Shown: positions 1 to 6,710 of the stretch, one piece after another | How the letters are laid out: each line of letters begins with the position of its first letter | Numbering within the stretch: the stretch's first letter is position 1 | Assembly: GCA_017390595.1 (NCBI GenBank) | Contig: JAFPBC010000128.1 | Location: 1 to 14,549 of the forward strand | Source: Selenomonadales bacterium | GTDB taxonomy: Bacteria > Bacillota > Negativicutes > RGIG982 | Direction of reading: 5' to 3' | DNA length: 14,549 bases | Program-made: the position numbers and the translations under genes | Notes under the pieces: model-generated | Told to the model about the DNA's origin: nothing | What the model saw: the letters and a program-made list of their open reading frames with translations, nothing else | Databases searched by the model: none

Positions 1-1
1 A

Positions 2-34
2 AAATGTCCGTTCAAAGCGATTGAAAAAGGTTAA
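2..34 (+). CDS. C-terminal end of a ferredoxin-like subunit, probably HydB (NuoF-like) of an NAD-linked [FeFe] hydrogenase (partial)
   Basis: Reading from base 2, the last ten codons spell KCPFKAIEKG followed by TAA. A Cys-Pro followed by a short tail and stop is how 2x[4Fe-4S] ferredoxin domains end. NuoF-like HydB subunits of multimeric NAD-linked [FeFe] hydrogenases carry such a domain at their C-terminus and are usually encoded just before hydA. The stop lies about 30 bp before the hydrogenase start. Only ten residues are visible, so HydB is inferred from position and the CP motif. A separate small ferredoxin gene is the alternative. Confidence 0.6.
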   Translation, partial: KCPFKAIEKG

Positions 35-64
35 CGAAAGATTCGTAGAGAGGGAGTGAACTGT

Positions 65-1792
65 GTGGAAATGGTGAATATAACGATTAACGGTCGTAGT
101 GTTCAAGTTGATAAAAAAATGTCGCTTCTCGAAGCGATCCGCTCGCAGGGTATCAAAGTCCCGACACTTTGCTATCATCCGGACTTGCGTCCCGACGGAA
201 GTTGCCGTCTGTGTGTCGTAGAGGTCAAGGGCGTTCGTTCGCTCGTAGCATCGTGCGTATATCCTGTCAGCGAAGGCATGGAAGTATGGACGAATACAAA
301 ACGTGTTCTTGATGCACGCAAAACTGTCGTTGAACTTTTGCTTGCGAACCATCCGCAAGATTGCTTGACTTGTGCTCGCAATATGAATTGTGAACTTCAG
401 CGTGTTGCCAACGAACTCGGCGTTCGCGAAATTCGTGTAGAAGGCGAAAAAAGCGAAGCGCTTCCCGACTTGGCGAATCCGTCGCTTATGCGCGATCCAA
501 ACAAATGTATCAAATGCGGTCGTTGCGTAAGAATGTGCGGCGAAGTACAGAGCGTCAATGCACTCGGCTTTGCAAATCGCGGTTTCGAAACGACTGTCGT
601 CCCTGCCTTCAACATGGGACTTGATAAAATGGCTTGTACGTACTGCGGACAATGTGCAAAAGTTTGTCCGACAGGTGCGATCATTCCGAAAGATGATACA
701 CAGCACGTATGGAGAGCGATCAACAACCCCGATCTTCATGTTGTCGTTCAGACAGCTCCGGCTGTTCGCGTTGCACTCGGTGATGCACTCGGACTTCCGG
801 CAGGCTCCATCGTAACAGGCAAAATGGTAGCGGCACTTCGTCGCATCGGTTTTGATAAAGTCTTCGATACAGACTTCGCGGCTGACGTAACGATCATGGA
901 AGAAGGAACAGAGTTCCTCAACCGCCTCCGTAACGGCGGAACACTTCCGCTCATCACATCCTGTAGCCCGGGTTGGATCAATTTTGCAGAACTTTTCTAC
1001 AGTGACCTTCTCGATCATCTCTCGACGACCAAATCGCCGCAGCAGATATTCGGCGCGCTCGTAAAAAGCTTCTATGCAGAAAAAATGGAACTTGAACCGA
1101 GCCGGATCTACTCGGTATCCATCATGCCGTGTACAGCGAAAAAAGCAGAAGCATCTCGCCCCGACATCAATGCAGGCGATATCCGCGATGTAGACTGCGT
1201 ACTTACAACAGCTGAACTTGCGGCAATGATCAAACAAGCAGGTATTGACTTTGAAAACTTGCCTGAAGAAGAATTCGACAGTCCGCTCGGCGAATCGACT
1301 GGTGCGGCAGTCATCTTCGGTGTAACGGGCGGTGTTATGGAAGCGGCTCTTCGTACAGTCGTTACCCAGATCACGGGTAAACAGCTCGAAAAATTGGAAT
1401 TCACGGAAGTTCGCGGTATGGAAGGCATCAAAGAAGCGGCCCTTCAGATCAACGACCTTACCGTAAAAGTGGCAGTTGCCAGCGGTCTTGGCAATGCGCG
1501 TAAATTGATGGACAAACTTCGTGCGGGCGAACTTGACTATCACTTCATCGAGATCATGGCTTGCCCGGGCGGCTGCATCGGTGGCGGCGGTCAGCCGAAA
1601 GAAGCAAAACCATCGGCAGTGCGCCAAGCACGCGGACAGGGCTTGTATACGATCGACGATACATCTGCGATCCGCAGCTCGCATGAAAATCCCGACGTAC
1701 AGACGCTCTACAAAGAATGGCTCGGCGAGCCGAACGGTGCCAAAGCACATCATCTCTTACATACGCATTATCATAAACAAAATCGTATCTAA
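65..1792 (+). CDS. hydA: NAD-linked [FeFe] hydrogenase catalytic subunit HydA
   Basis: Reduces protons to H2, or oxidises H2, at the H-cluster, probably in a cytoplasmic HydABC-type complex that takes electrons from NADH and perhaps ferredoxin. Numbered from GTG 65 (575 aa), the N-terminus has a [2Fe-2S] domain (Cys36, 47, 50, 64), a His-Cys [4Fe-4S] site (His96, Cys100, 103, 109) and two ferredoxin clusters (CIKCGRC from Cys148; CTYCGQCAKVCP from Cys191). The H-cluster domain has motif L1 TSCSPGW near 298-304, L2 MPCTAKKAE near 354 and L3 EIMACPGGCIGGGGQP near 496. A HydA small-subunit-like segment follows. GTG 65 is preferred because AGGGAG at 51-56 sits 8 nt upstream; GTG 56 and ATG 71 are also in frame. 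L1 has Ser where many enzymes have a second Cys. A strong terminator follows at once. Family assignment is certain; the electron partner is inferred. Confidence 0.96.
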   Translation: MEMVNITINGRSVQVDKKMSLLEAIRSQGIKVPTLCYHPDLRPDGSCRLCVVEVKGVRSLVASCVYPVSEGMEVWTNTKRVLDARKTVVELLLANHPQDCLTCARNMNCELQRVANELGVREIRVEGEKSEALPDLANPSLMRDPNKCIKCGRCVRMCGEVQSVNALGFANRGFETTVVPAFNMGLDKMACTYCGQCAKVCPTGAIIPKDDTQHVWRAINNPDLHVVVQTAPAVRVALGDALGLPAGSIVTGKMVAALRRIGFDKVFDTDFAADVTIMEEGTEFLNRLRNGGTLPLITSCSPGWINFAELFYSDLLDHLSTTKSPQQIFGALVKSFYAEKMELEPSRIYSVSIMPCTAKKAEASRPDINAGDIRDVDCVLTTAELAAMIKQAGIDFENLPEEEFDSPLGESTGAAVIFGVTGGVMEAALRTVVTQITGKQLEKLEFTEVRGMEGIKEAALQINDLTVKVAVASGLGNARKLMDKLRAGELDYHFIEIMACPGGCIGGGGQPKEAKPSAVRQARGQGLYTIDDTSAIRSSHENPDVQTLYKEWLGEPNGAKAHHLLHTHYHKQNRI

Positions 1793-1800
1793 GAAGAATA

Positions 1801-1841
1801 AAAACGGGAGATTCCTAATGGGAATCTCCCGTTTTCTTTTT
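1801..1841 (+). terminator. Rho-independent terminator after hydA
   Basis: A perfect 15-bp inverted repeat (1801-1815 with 1821-1835, arm AAAACGGGAGATTCC) closes on a 5-nt loop. The T-rich tract CTTTTT follows. It starts 8 bp after the hydA stop and separates the hydrogenase operon from rex. Confidence 0.93.
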
Positions 1842-1905
1842 ATTTATAAGACAAAATATATAAAAGCAACATTTATATAAAGAAATAATTACTTCTCAAA
1901 AATCG

Positions 1906-1934
1906 TTGACGCTTATGCTAAAATAATTTATAAT
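1906..1934 (+). promoter_or_regulatory. Sigma-A-type promoter of rex
   Basis: TTGACG (1906-1911) and a perfect TATAAT (1929-1934) are separated by exactly 17 bp. Transcription should start near 1941, giving a leader of about 28 nt before the rex start. I see no clear Rex operator palindrome (TTGTTAA-n4-TTAACAA type) over it. Confidence 0.85.
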
Positions 1935-1968
1935 TATTCCTAGTATGAAAGAAAGGGGCTAACTGTTT

Positions 1969-2619
1969 TTGAGAAGCAAAGTTACAATATCAAAGGCTAC
2001 CATTGACCGTCTGCCACTTTATTTTCGTACACTTCGTATGAGTCAAGAAGCCGGAAAAGAGATCATATCGTCCGAAGAACTCGGTAAAACACTCGACGTA
2101 ACGCCCGAACAGATACGCAAAGACCTTGCATCGTTCGGTCAGTTCGGCAAAAAAGGGGTAGGTTACTTCGTCAGAGAATTGACGCGTAACATCGGTGAGA
2201 TACTCGGACTTCAATATCATTTCAATATCGCGGTCGTTGGGGTAGGGCATCTCGGTGCTGCCTTGGCCAACTACCAAAATATCGGCTCGCTCGGCTTTCA
2301 TGTCGTGGCACTCTTTGACTCCGATCCCGAACTCAAGGGCAAAGTCATTAACGGCGTAGAAGTCGAATCGATGTCGTCCTTGATCCAAAGCGTTAAAGAG
2401 AAAAAAGTAAATATCGGTATCATTGCCGTTCCTGCAACCCATGCACAGTCTGTTGCAGACAAGCTGGTAGCAGGTGGGGTGGACGGTATCTGGAACTTCG
2501 CTCCCGTCCGCATCAATGTTCCGCCGAATGTTCAGATCATTCATGAGGACTTATCGATCGGACTGAGCAGTTTATCGTATCATATTGCAAGAAATATGAT
2601 GAAAAATATTGATGAATAA
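1969..2619 (+). CDS. rex: Redox-sensing transcriptional repressor Rex
   Basis: Cytoplasmic repressor that binds operators when NAD+ is high and leaves DNA when NADH accumulates. It usually controls fermentation and hydrogenase genes. The 216-aa product has the family's usual length. The N-terminal winged helix (about 1-80) includes the recognition-helix sequence QIRKDLASFGQFGKKGVGY near 48-66. The Rossmann domain carries the NADH-binding glycine motif VVGVGHLG near 89-96. The C-terminal helix (SSLSYHIARNMM) is typical of the domain-swapped dimer. The start is TTG 1969, with GAAAGGGG at 1951-1958 as ribosome site. It has its own promoter and directly follows the hydrogenase operon, so hydA is a likely target, although hydA's promoter lies outside the window. 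Confidence 0.96.
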   Translation: MRSKVTISKATIDRLPLYFRTLRMSQEAGKEIISSEELGKTLDVTPEQIRKDLASFGQFGKKGVGYFVRELTRNIGEILGLQYHFNIAVVGVGHLGAALANYQNIGSLGFHVVALFDSDPELKGKVINGVEVESMSSLIQSVKEKKVNIGIIAVPATHAQSVADKLVAGGVDGIWNFAPVRINVPPNVQIIHEDLSIGLSSLSYHIARNMMKNIDE

Positions 2620-2712
2620 CAATATCTATCATTTTTTTTGCAGGATTTTTACAACGGGTCTAGAACCTATATAAATGAACATTATCACATAATAACTAAA
2701 TAACGCAAATTT

Positions 2713-2752
2713 TACCGTCAAAGCAGTCAATTTTATGTGTCGTTTGACGGTA
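2713..2752. promoter_or_regulatory. Dyad symmetry overlapping a possible -35 box, upstream of the CoA-transferase gene
   Basis: A perfect 10-bp inverted repeat, TACCGTCAAA (2713-2722) and TTTGACGGTA (2743-2752), has 20 bp between its arms. The right arm contains TTGACG (2744-2749), which with TATTAG (2766-2771, 16-bp spacing) could form a promoter. The arrangement fits a two-half-site operator about 120 bp before the CoA-transferase start. No regulator can be named. It is not a Rex consensus site, and the -10 match is weak. Confidence 0.4.
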
Positions 2753-2875
2753 CTGTTGTGCAAATTATTAGTGAAAAGTGCGATATGTTCCTATATAGTA
2801 AGTATAGAAAATTTTTATTCAAGGTAACGAACAGGACATCCTTTCGTTAAAAATTACTTGGGGGGAAAATTTGTA

Positions 2876-4381
2876 ATGATTGACATTCTTGATCGTGTTC
2901 GCAACACAGAACTTCATTCCAAAATCGTTACGGCTGATGTCGCTGCTCAGGCGATCAAACCGAACATGAACGTAGGTATCAGTGGTTTTACGCCGGCTGG
3001 TTATCCGAAAGCGGTTCCGATGGCATTGGCAAAAATCATGAAAGAAACTCCGTTCAAAATCAACATCTGGTCCGGCGCTTCCGTTGGTGATGAGTGTGAC
3101 GGTGAGCTCGCAAGAGTAAACGGTATCCATCATCGTATCCCGTATCAGACGAACGGCGATTTGAGAAAAGGATTGAACTCCGGTCAGATTGAATATTGCG
3201 ATTTGCATCTCAGCGAATCTGCACAGCTTTCGCGTTACGGCTTCTTGGGCGGTAAAGTTGATATCGCTATCGTTGAAGCTTGCGCTATCACGGAAAATGG
3301 TGACATCATTCCGACGACTTCGATGGGTAACACGGCTTCTTATGTACAGAGTGCTGACTTCGTTATCGTTGAAGTAAACACGACTCAGCCGCTCGCGCTC
3401 GAAGGTATGCATGACGTATACGTTCCGCTCGATCCGCCGAACCGTCAGCCGATCCCGGTCGTAAAAGTTAATGACAGAATCGGTACTCCGTACATTCCGT
3501 GCGGCGTTGATAAAATCAAATACATCGTTCCGTGCGACATCGGCGACGACGTTCGTCCGTTCAAACCGATCGATGAAGATTCCAAAAAAATGTCCGAGCA
3601 CATCATCAACTTCTTCCGCGAAGAGATCAAAGCCGGCCGTCTTCCGAAAAACCTCCTTCCGCTTCAGTCGGGCGTAGGTTCGGTAGCGAACGCAGTAATC
3701 AGCGGTTTCGTTGATTCCGACTTCACGGATCTCGAAGTTTACACAGAAGTTATCCAGGACGGTATGCTTGACCTTGCTGACGCAGGCAAATTGAAATTTG
3801 CTTCCGGTACGTCCTTCTCGCCGTCTCCGGATGGTCTCAAACGTCTCTATGACAACATCGATGAATATCGTACGAAAATGATGCTTCGTCCGCAGGAAGT
3901 TGCAAACAGCCCGGAAGTTGCTCGTCGTATCGGTATCATCGCTATGAATACTGCAATCGAATTCGACATCTATGGTAACGTTAACTCCACGCATATCATG
4001 GGCAGCAAAATGATGAACGGTATCGGCGGCAGCGGTGACTTCGCTCGTAACGCATACCTCACTTGCTTCTTCACGACTTCGACTGCAAAAGGCGGTTTGA
4101 TCTCCTCGATCGTTCCGATGGTATCCCATGTTGACCATACTGAACATGACACGGATATCTTCGTAACAGAACAGGGTCTTGCTGACGTTCGTGGCCTCAG
4201 CCCGCGTGAAAGAGCACGTGTTATCATTGAAAACTGTGCTCATCCGGACTACAAACCGATGCTCCTCGATTACCTCGAAAGAGCAGAAGCTGCAACGAAA
4301 AAAGCACACACTCCGCATATCATCGAAGAAGCTCTCTCTTGGCATGACCGTTTCATCAAAACGGGTTCGATGAAAAAATAA
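2876..4381 (+). CDS. Succinate/propionyl-CoA (acetyl-CoA) CoA-transferase, Cat1/AarC type
   Basis: Moves CoA between acyl groups. In this pathway the likely reaction is propionyl-CoA + succinate -> propionate + succinyl-CoA, which closes the cycle. The 501-aa product matches the acetyl-CoA hydrolase/transferase family in length. It has the N-terminal GISGFTPAGYPKAVP segment, VYTEVIQDGMLDL with the expected catalytic Glu at about 291, and the glycine-rich GIGGSGDFARNAYL segment near the C-terminal third. These fit class I succinate CoA-transferases such as Clostridium kluyveri Cat1 and Acetobacter AarC. ATG 2876 is chosen because the GGGGGG run at 2860-2865 is a well-placed ribosome site; the TTG at 2858 upstream is inside it. 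Codon use is strongly biased, as in an abundant enzyme. Acetate or butyrate specificity cannot be excluded from sequence. Confidence 0.9.
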   Translation: MIDILDRVRNTELHSKIVTADVAAQAIKPNMNVGISGFTPAGYPKAVPMALAKIMKETPFKINIWSGASVGDECDGELARVNGIHHRIPYQTNGDLRKGLNSGQIEYCDLHLSESAQLSRYGFLGGKVDIAIVEACAITENGDIIPTTSMGNTASYVQSADFVIVEVNTTQPLALEGMHDVYVPLDPPNRQPIPVVKVNDRIGTPYIPCGVDKIKYIVPCDIGDDVRPFKPIDEDSKKMSEHIINFFREEIKAGRLPKNLLPLQSGVGSVANAVISGFVDSDFTDLEVYTEVIQDGMLDLADAGKLKFASGTSFSPSPDGLKRLYDNIDEYRTKMMLRPQEVANSPEVARRIGIIAMNTAIEFDIYGNVNSTHIMGSKMMNGIGGSGDFARNAYLTCFFTTSTAKGGLISSIVPMVSHVDHTEHDTDIFVTEQGLADVRGLSPRERARVIIENCAHPDYKPMLLDYLERAEAATKKAHTPHIIEEALSWHDRFIKTGSMKK

Positions 4382-4415
4382 TCGCACTTTCGCGATAAAC
4401 AAAATGTTAATAAAA

Positions 4416-4545
4416 CGGCTCTATCGAAAGACAGAGCTTACAACAGTCGGGGAGTCTTCGGACTTCTCGGCCGTTGTCGGTGATTGACAAAAAAGTCAGC
4501 ACCGGTTTTAAAATATGCCGTAAGGCATCAGGGTTCCTAGATATG
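4416..4545 (+). promoter_or_regulatory. Highly structured leader/intercistronic RNA before the mutase gene (candidate cis-regulatory element)
   Basis: Four consecutive stem-loops fill the spacer. P1: GCTCT 4418-4422 with AGAGC 4433-4437, plus two inner pairs and a GAAA tetraloop. P2: 4440-4456 with 4461-4477, 16 pairs with one A-C mismatch and a UUCG tetraloop. P3: 4478-4488 with 4495-4504, one bulged A and an A6 loop, followed by GTTTTAAAA. P4: ATGCC 4515-4519 with GGCAT 4524-4528 and a GTAA tetraloop. AACGGC 4414-4419 can also pair with GCCGTT 4470-4475, which would compete with P1 and P2. I found none of the conserved segments of the cobalamin riboswitch or other classes I know. P3 with its short T-run could act as a weak terminator or attenuator between the CoA-transferase and mutase genes. 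Confidence 0.6.
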
Positions 4546-4579
4546 TTCTAATGAAAAAAATGAAAAGGAGGACTTTTAT

Positions 4580-6223
4580 ATGAGCGAAAATATAAAAGCC
4601 GCATTAGAAGCGTACACTTCTACCGTAGAAAAAGCAATTGCAAAATTCCCGGAACGCCCGAATTTGCCGGAACAGAGACTCTATACTCCGGTTGATCTCG
4701 GCGACCAAGACTATGTAAGCGAAATTGGCTTCCCGGGCCAGTATCCGTTCACTCGTGGCGTACAGCCGACGATGTACCGCGGCCGTTTCTGGACGATGCG
4801 TATGTACGCTGGTTTCTCCACTGCTGAAGAATCCAACAAACGTTATCGTTACCTCTTGGCAAACGGTGGTAGCGGTTTGTCTTGCGCATTCGACCTTCCG
4901 ACTCAGATCGGTTATGACTCGGATGATGCTATCTCCGCAGGTGAAGTTGGTAAAGTAGGGGTTGCTATCGACTCCTTGGCTGACATGGAAATCCTCTTCG
5001 ATCAGATCGACCTCAGCAAAGTATCCACGTCCATGACGATCAATGCTCCGGCATCCGTTCTCTTGGCTATGTACATTGCAGTTGCTGAAAAACAGGGCGT
5101 ATCTGCTGACAAACTCAAAGGTACGATCCAGAACGATATCTTGAAAGAATACGCTGCACGCGGCACTTATATCTTCCCGCCGAAACCGTCCATGCGTTTG
5201 ATCACGAACATCTTCGAATATTGCTCGAAAAATGTACCGAACTGGAACACGATCTCCATTTCCGGTTACCACATCCGTGAAGCTGGTTCCACGGCTTCCC
5301 AGGAAATCGCATTCACGATCGCTGACGGTATCGCATACGCTGAAGCAGCTATCAAAGCTGGCTTGGACGTAGACGCATTCGCAGGTCGTCTCTCCTTCTT
5401 CTGGAACGCACACAACAACGTACTCGAAGAAGTAGCTAAATTCCGTGCTTCCCGTCGTGTATGGGCAAAAGTTATGAAAGAACGCTTTGGCGCTAAAAAC
5501 CCGAAATCCTGGATGCTCCGCGTACATACGCAGACTGCAGGTTCCATGTTGACGGCTCAGCAGCCGAACAACAACATCGTTCGTGTTGCTCTCCAGACGG
5601 CAGCAGCTGTAATGGGTGGCACGCAGTCCCTCCACACGAACTCCCGTGACGAAGCATTGGCATTGCCGACGGAAGAATCCGTAATGGTAGCACTCCGTAC
5701 GCAGCAGATCGTTGCTTACGAAAGCGGCCTTGCTGACGTTATCGACCCGCTCGCAGGTTCCTACTATGTAGAAGCTTTGACGAACAAAATCGAAAAAGAA
5801 GCTTGGGAATACATCAACAAAATCGACGAACTCGGCGGTGCTGTTGAAGCTATCGAAAAAGGCTACATCCAGAAAGAAATCCAAGACAGTGCTTACAAAT
5901 GGCAGATGGCTGTTGAAAGCGGCGAAAAAGTTATCGTCGGCGTAAACAAATTCCAGGTTGAAGAAAAACCGGTTGAAGGTCTCTTGAAAGTAGACGACTC
6001 TGTCGGCGCACTTCAGAAGAAAAAATTGGATGCCCTCAAAGAACGTCGTGACAGCGCTGCTGTTGCTGCTGCATTGGCTAACTTGGAAGCAGGCTGTAAA
6101 GATGAGAGCGTTAACCTCATGCCGCTCATCCTTGAAGCTGTTAAAACTTATGCAACGTTGGGCGAAATCTGTGGCGTAATGCGTAAAGTATTCGGCGAAT
6201 ACGAAGCACACGTTAACTTATAA
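4580..6223 (+). CDS. mcmA1: Methylmalonyl-CoA mutase, large catalytic subunit (split type)
   Basis: Interconverts succinyl-CoA and (R)-methylmalonyl-CoA by an adenosylcobalamin radical rearrangement. The 547-aa protein is the TIM-barrel substrate domain alone; the B12 domain is the next gene, as in split mutases of archaea and many anaerobes. Visible family segments are YPFTRGVQPTMYRGRFWTMR near 55-74, FDLPTQIGYDSDD near 104-116, GTIQNDILKEYAARGTYIFP near 181-200, and ISGYHIREAGSTASQEIAFT near 227-246, whose His231 corresponds to the active-site His. ATG 4580 has AAGGAGG at 4566-4572. The stop is 24 bp before the small subunit. Codon use is extremely biased, with many CGT, CCG and ACG codons. 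The related isobutyryl- or ethylmalonyl-CoA mutases are less likely, given the epimerase and decarboxylase neighbours. Confidence 0.96.
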   Translation: MSENIKAALEAYTSTVEKAIAKFPERPNLPEQRLYTPVDLGDQDYVSEIGFPGQYPFTRGVQPTMYRGRFWTMRMYAGFSTAEESNKRYRYLLANGGSGLSCAFDLPTQIGYDSDDAISAGEVGKVGVAIDSLADMEILFDQIDLSKVSTSMTINAPASVLLAMYIAVAEKQGVSADKLKGTIQNDILKEYAARGTYIFPPKPSMRLITNIFEYCSKNVPNWNTISISGYHIREAGSTASQEIAFTIADGIAYAEAAIKAGLDVDAFAGRLSFFWNAHNNVLEEVAKFRASRRVWAKVMKERFGAKNPKSWMLRVHTQTAGSMLTAQQPNNNIVRVALQTAAAVMGGTQSLHTNSRDEALALPTEESVMVALRTQQIVAYESGLADVIDPLAGSYYVEALTNKIEKEAWEYINKIDELGGAVEAIEKGYIQKEIQDSAYKWQMAVESGEKVIVGVNKFQVEEKPVEGLLKVDDSVGALQKKKLDALKERRDSAAVAAALANLEAGCKDESVNLMPLILEAVKTYATLGEICGVMRKVFGEYEAHVNL

Positions 6224-6247
6224 GAGCGATAGTTGGAGGTATAAACG

Positions 6248-6637
6248 ATGGAAAAACGTATTAGAGTATTGGTAGCAAAACCGGGTCTTGACGGTCATGA
6301 CCGTGGCGCAAAAGTAGTTGCACGTGCATTGCGCGACGCTGGTTTTGAAGTTATTTACACTGGCCTTCGCCAGACTCCGGAACAGATTGCAGAAGCTGCA
6401 TTGCAGGAAGACGTTAACGTTGTTGCAATGAGCATTCTCTCGGGTGCACATCCGCAGCTCTTCCCGGTAGTTGTAAACTTGATTAGAGAAAAAGGCATGA
6501 AAGACGTCCTCATCATCGGCGGCGGCGTTATTCCTGATGGCGATATCCCGGCTCTCAAAGAAGCTGGCATCGCTGAAGTATTCACGCCTGGCACACCGAC
6601 TGGCGACATCGTTAAATTCATTAACGAAAACGTATAA
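6248..6637 (+). CDS. mcmA2: Methylmalonyl-CoA mutase, small B12-binding subunit
   Basis: Binds adenosylcobalamin and docks on the large subunit to form active mutase. The 129-aa protein is a single Rossmann-like cobalamin domain of the usual length for split small subunits. It has the base-off/His-on motif DGHDRG at 15-20 (Asp15, His17, Gly20; His17 is the expected lower cobalt ligand), MSILSGAH near 61-68, and the glycine turn GGGVIPDGD at 91-99. ATG 6248 is preceded by GGAGGT at 6235-6240. It lies 24 bp after the large-subunit gene and is certainly co-transcribed with it. Equimolar expression is expected but not shown. Confidence 0.96.
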   Translation: MEKRIRVLVAKPGLDGHDRGAKVVARALRDAGFEVIYTGLRQTPEQIAEAALQEDVNVVAMSILSGAHPQLFPVVVNLIREKGMKDVLIIGGGVIPDGDIPALKEAGIAEVFTPGTPTGDIVKFINENV

Positions 6638-6661
6638 TAATCAAGTATTATGATATAGGTC

Positions 6662-6685
6662 GTGCCTCCCTTGCGGGGGAGGCAC
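6662..6685 (+). other. Strong intercistronic hairpin between the mutase small subunit and meaB
   Basis: GTGCCTCCC (6662-6670) pairs perfectly with GGGAGGCAC (6677-6685) around a 6-nt loop. No T-run follows (ACCTAATCATA), so it does not look like an ordinary terminator. It lies 25 bp before the meaB start. It may stabilise the 3' end of the upstream message or lower meaB expression relative to the mutase, which is inference. Confidence 0.6.
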
Positions 6686-6710
6686 ACCTAATCATAAGGT
6701 GGTGCGAATA

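Noticed and set aside
2620..2660. Terminator after rex
   Set aside because: An eight-T run is present near 2632-2639, but only a very short imperfect stem can be drawn before it. Rex may end by another mechanism.
2756..2782. Rex operator at the TTGTGC sequence upstream of the CoA-transferase
   Set aside because: Only the left half resembles a Rex site. The right half does not form the TTGTTAA/TTAACAA or TTGTGAA/TTCACAA palindrome.
2819..4402. 527-aa open frame on the minus strand over the CoA-transferase
   Set aside because: It is an antisense shadow. The sense gene's codon bias avoids TTA, CTA and TCA, so the opposite frame lacks stops. The translation has no known domain and the sense gene is certain. 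The same applies to the long minus-strand frames at 4604-6211, 8475-9644 and 12341-13507.
4385..4579. Cobalamin riboswitch before the B12-dependent mutase
   Set aside because: The position would be typical, but I could not find a B12 box or the other conserved segments of AdoCbl riboswitches. The region is structured but unassigned.
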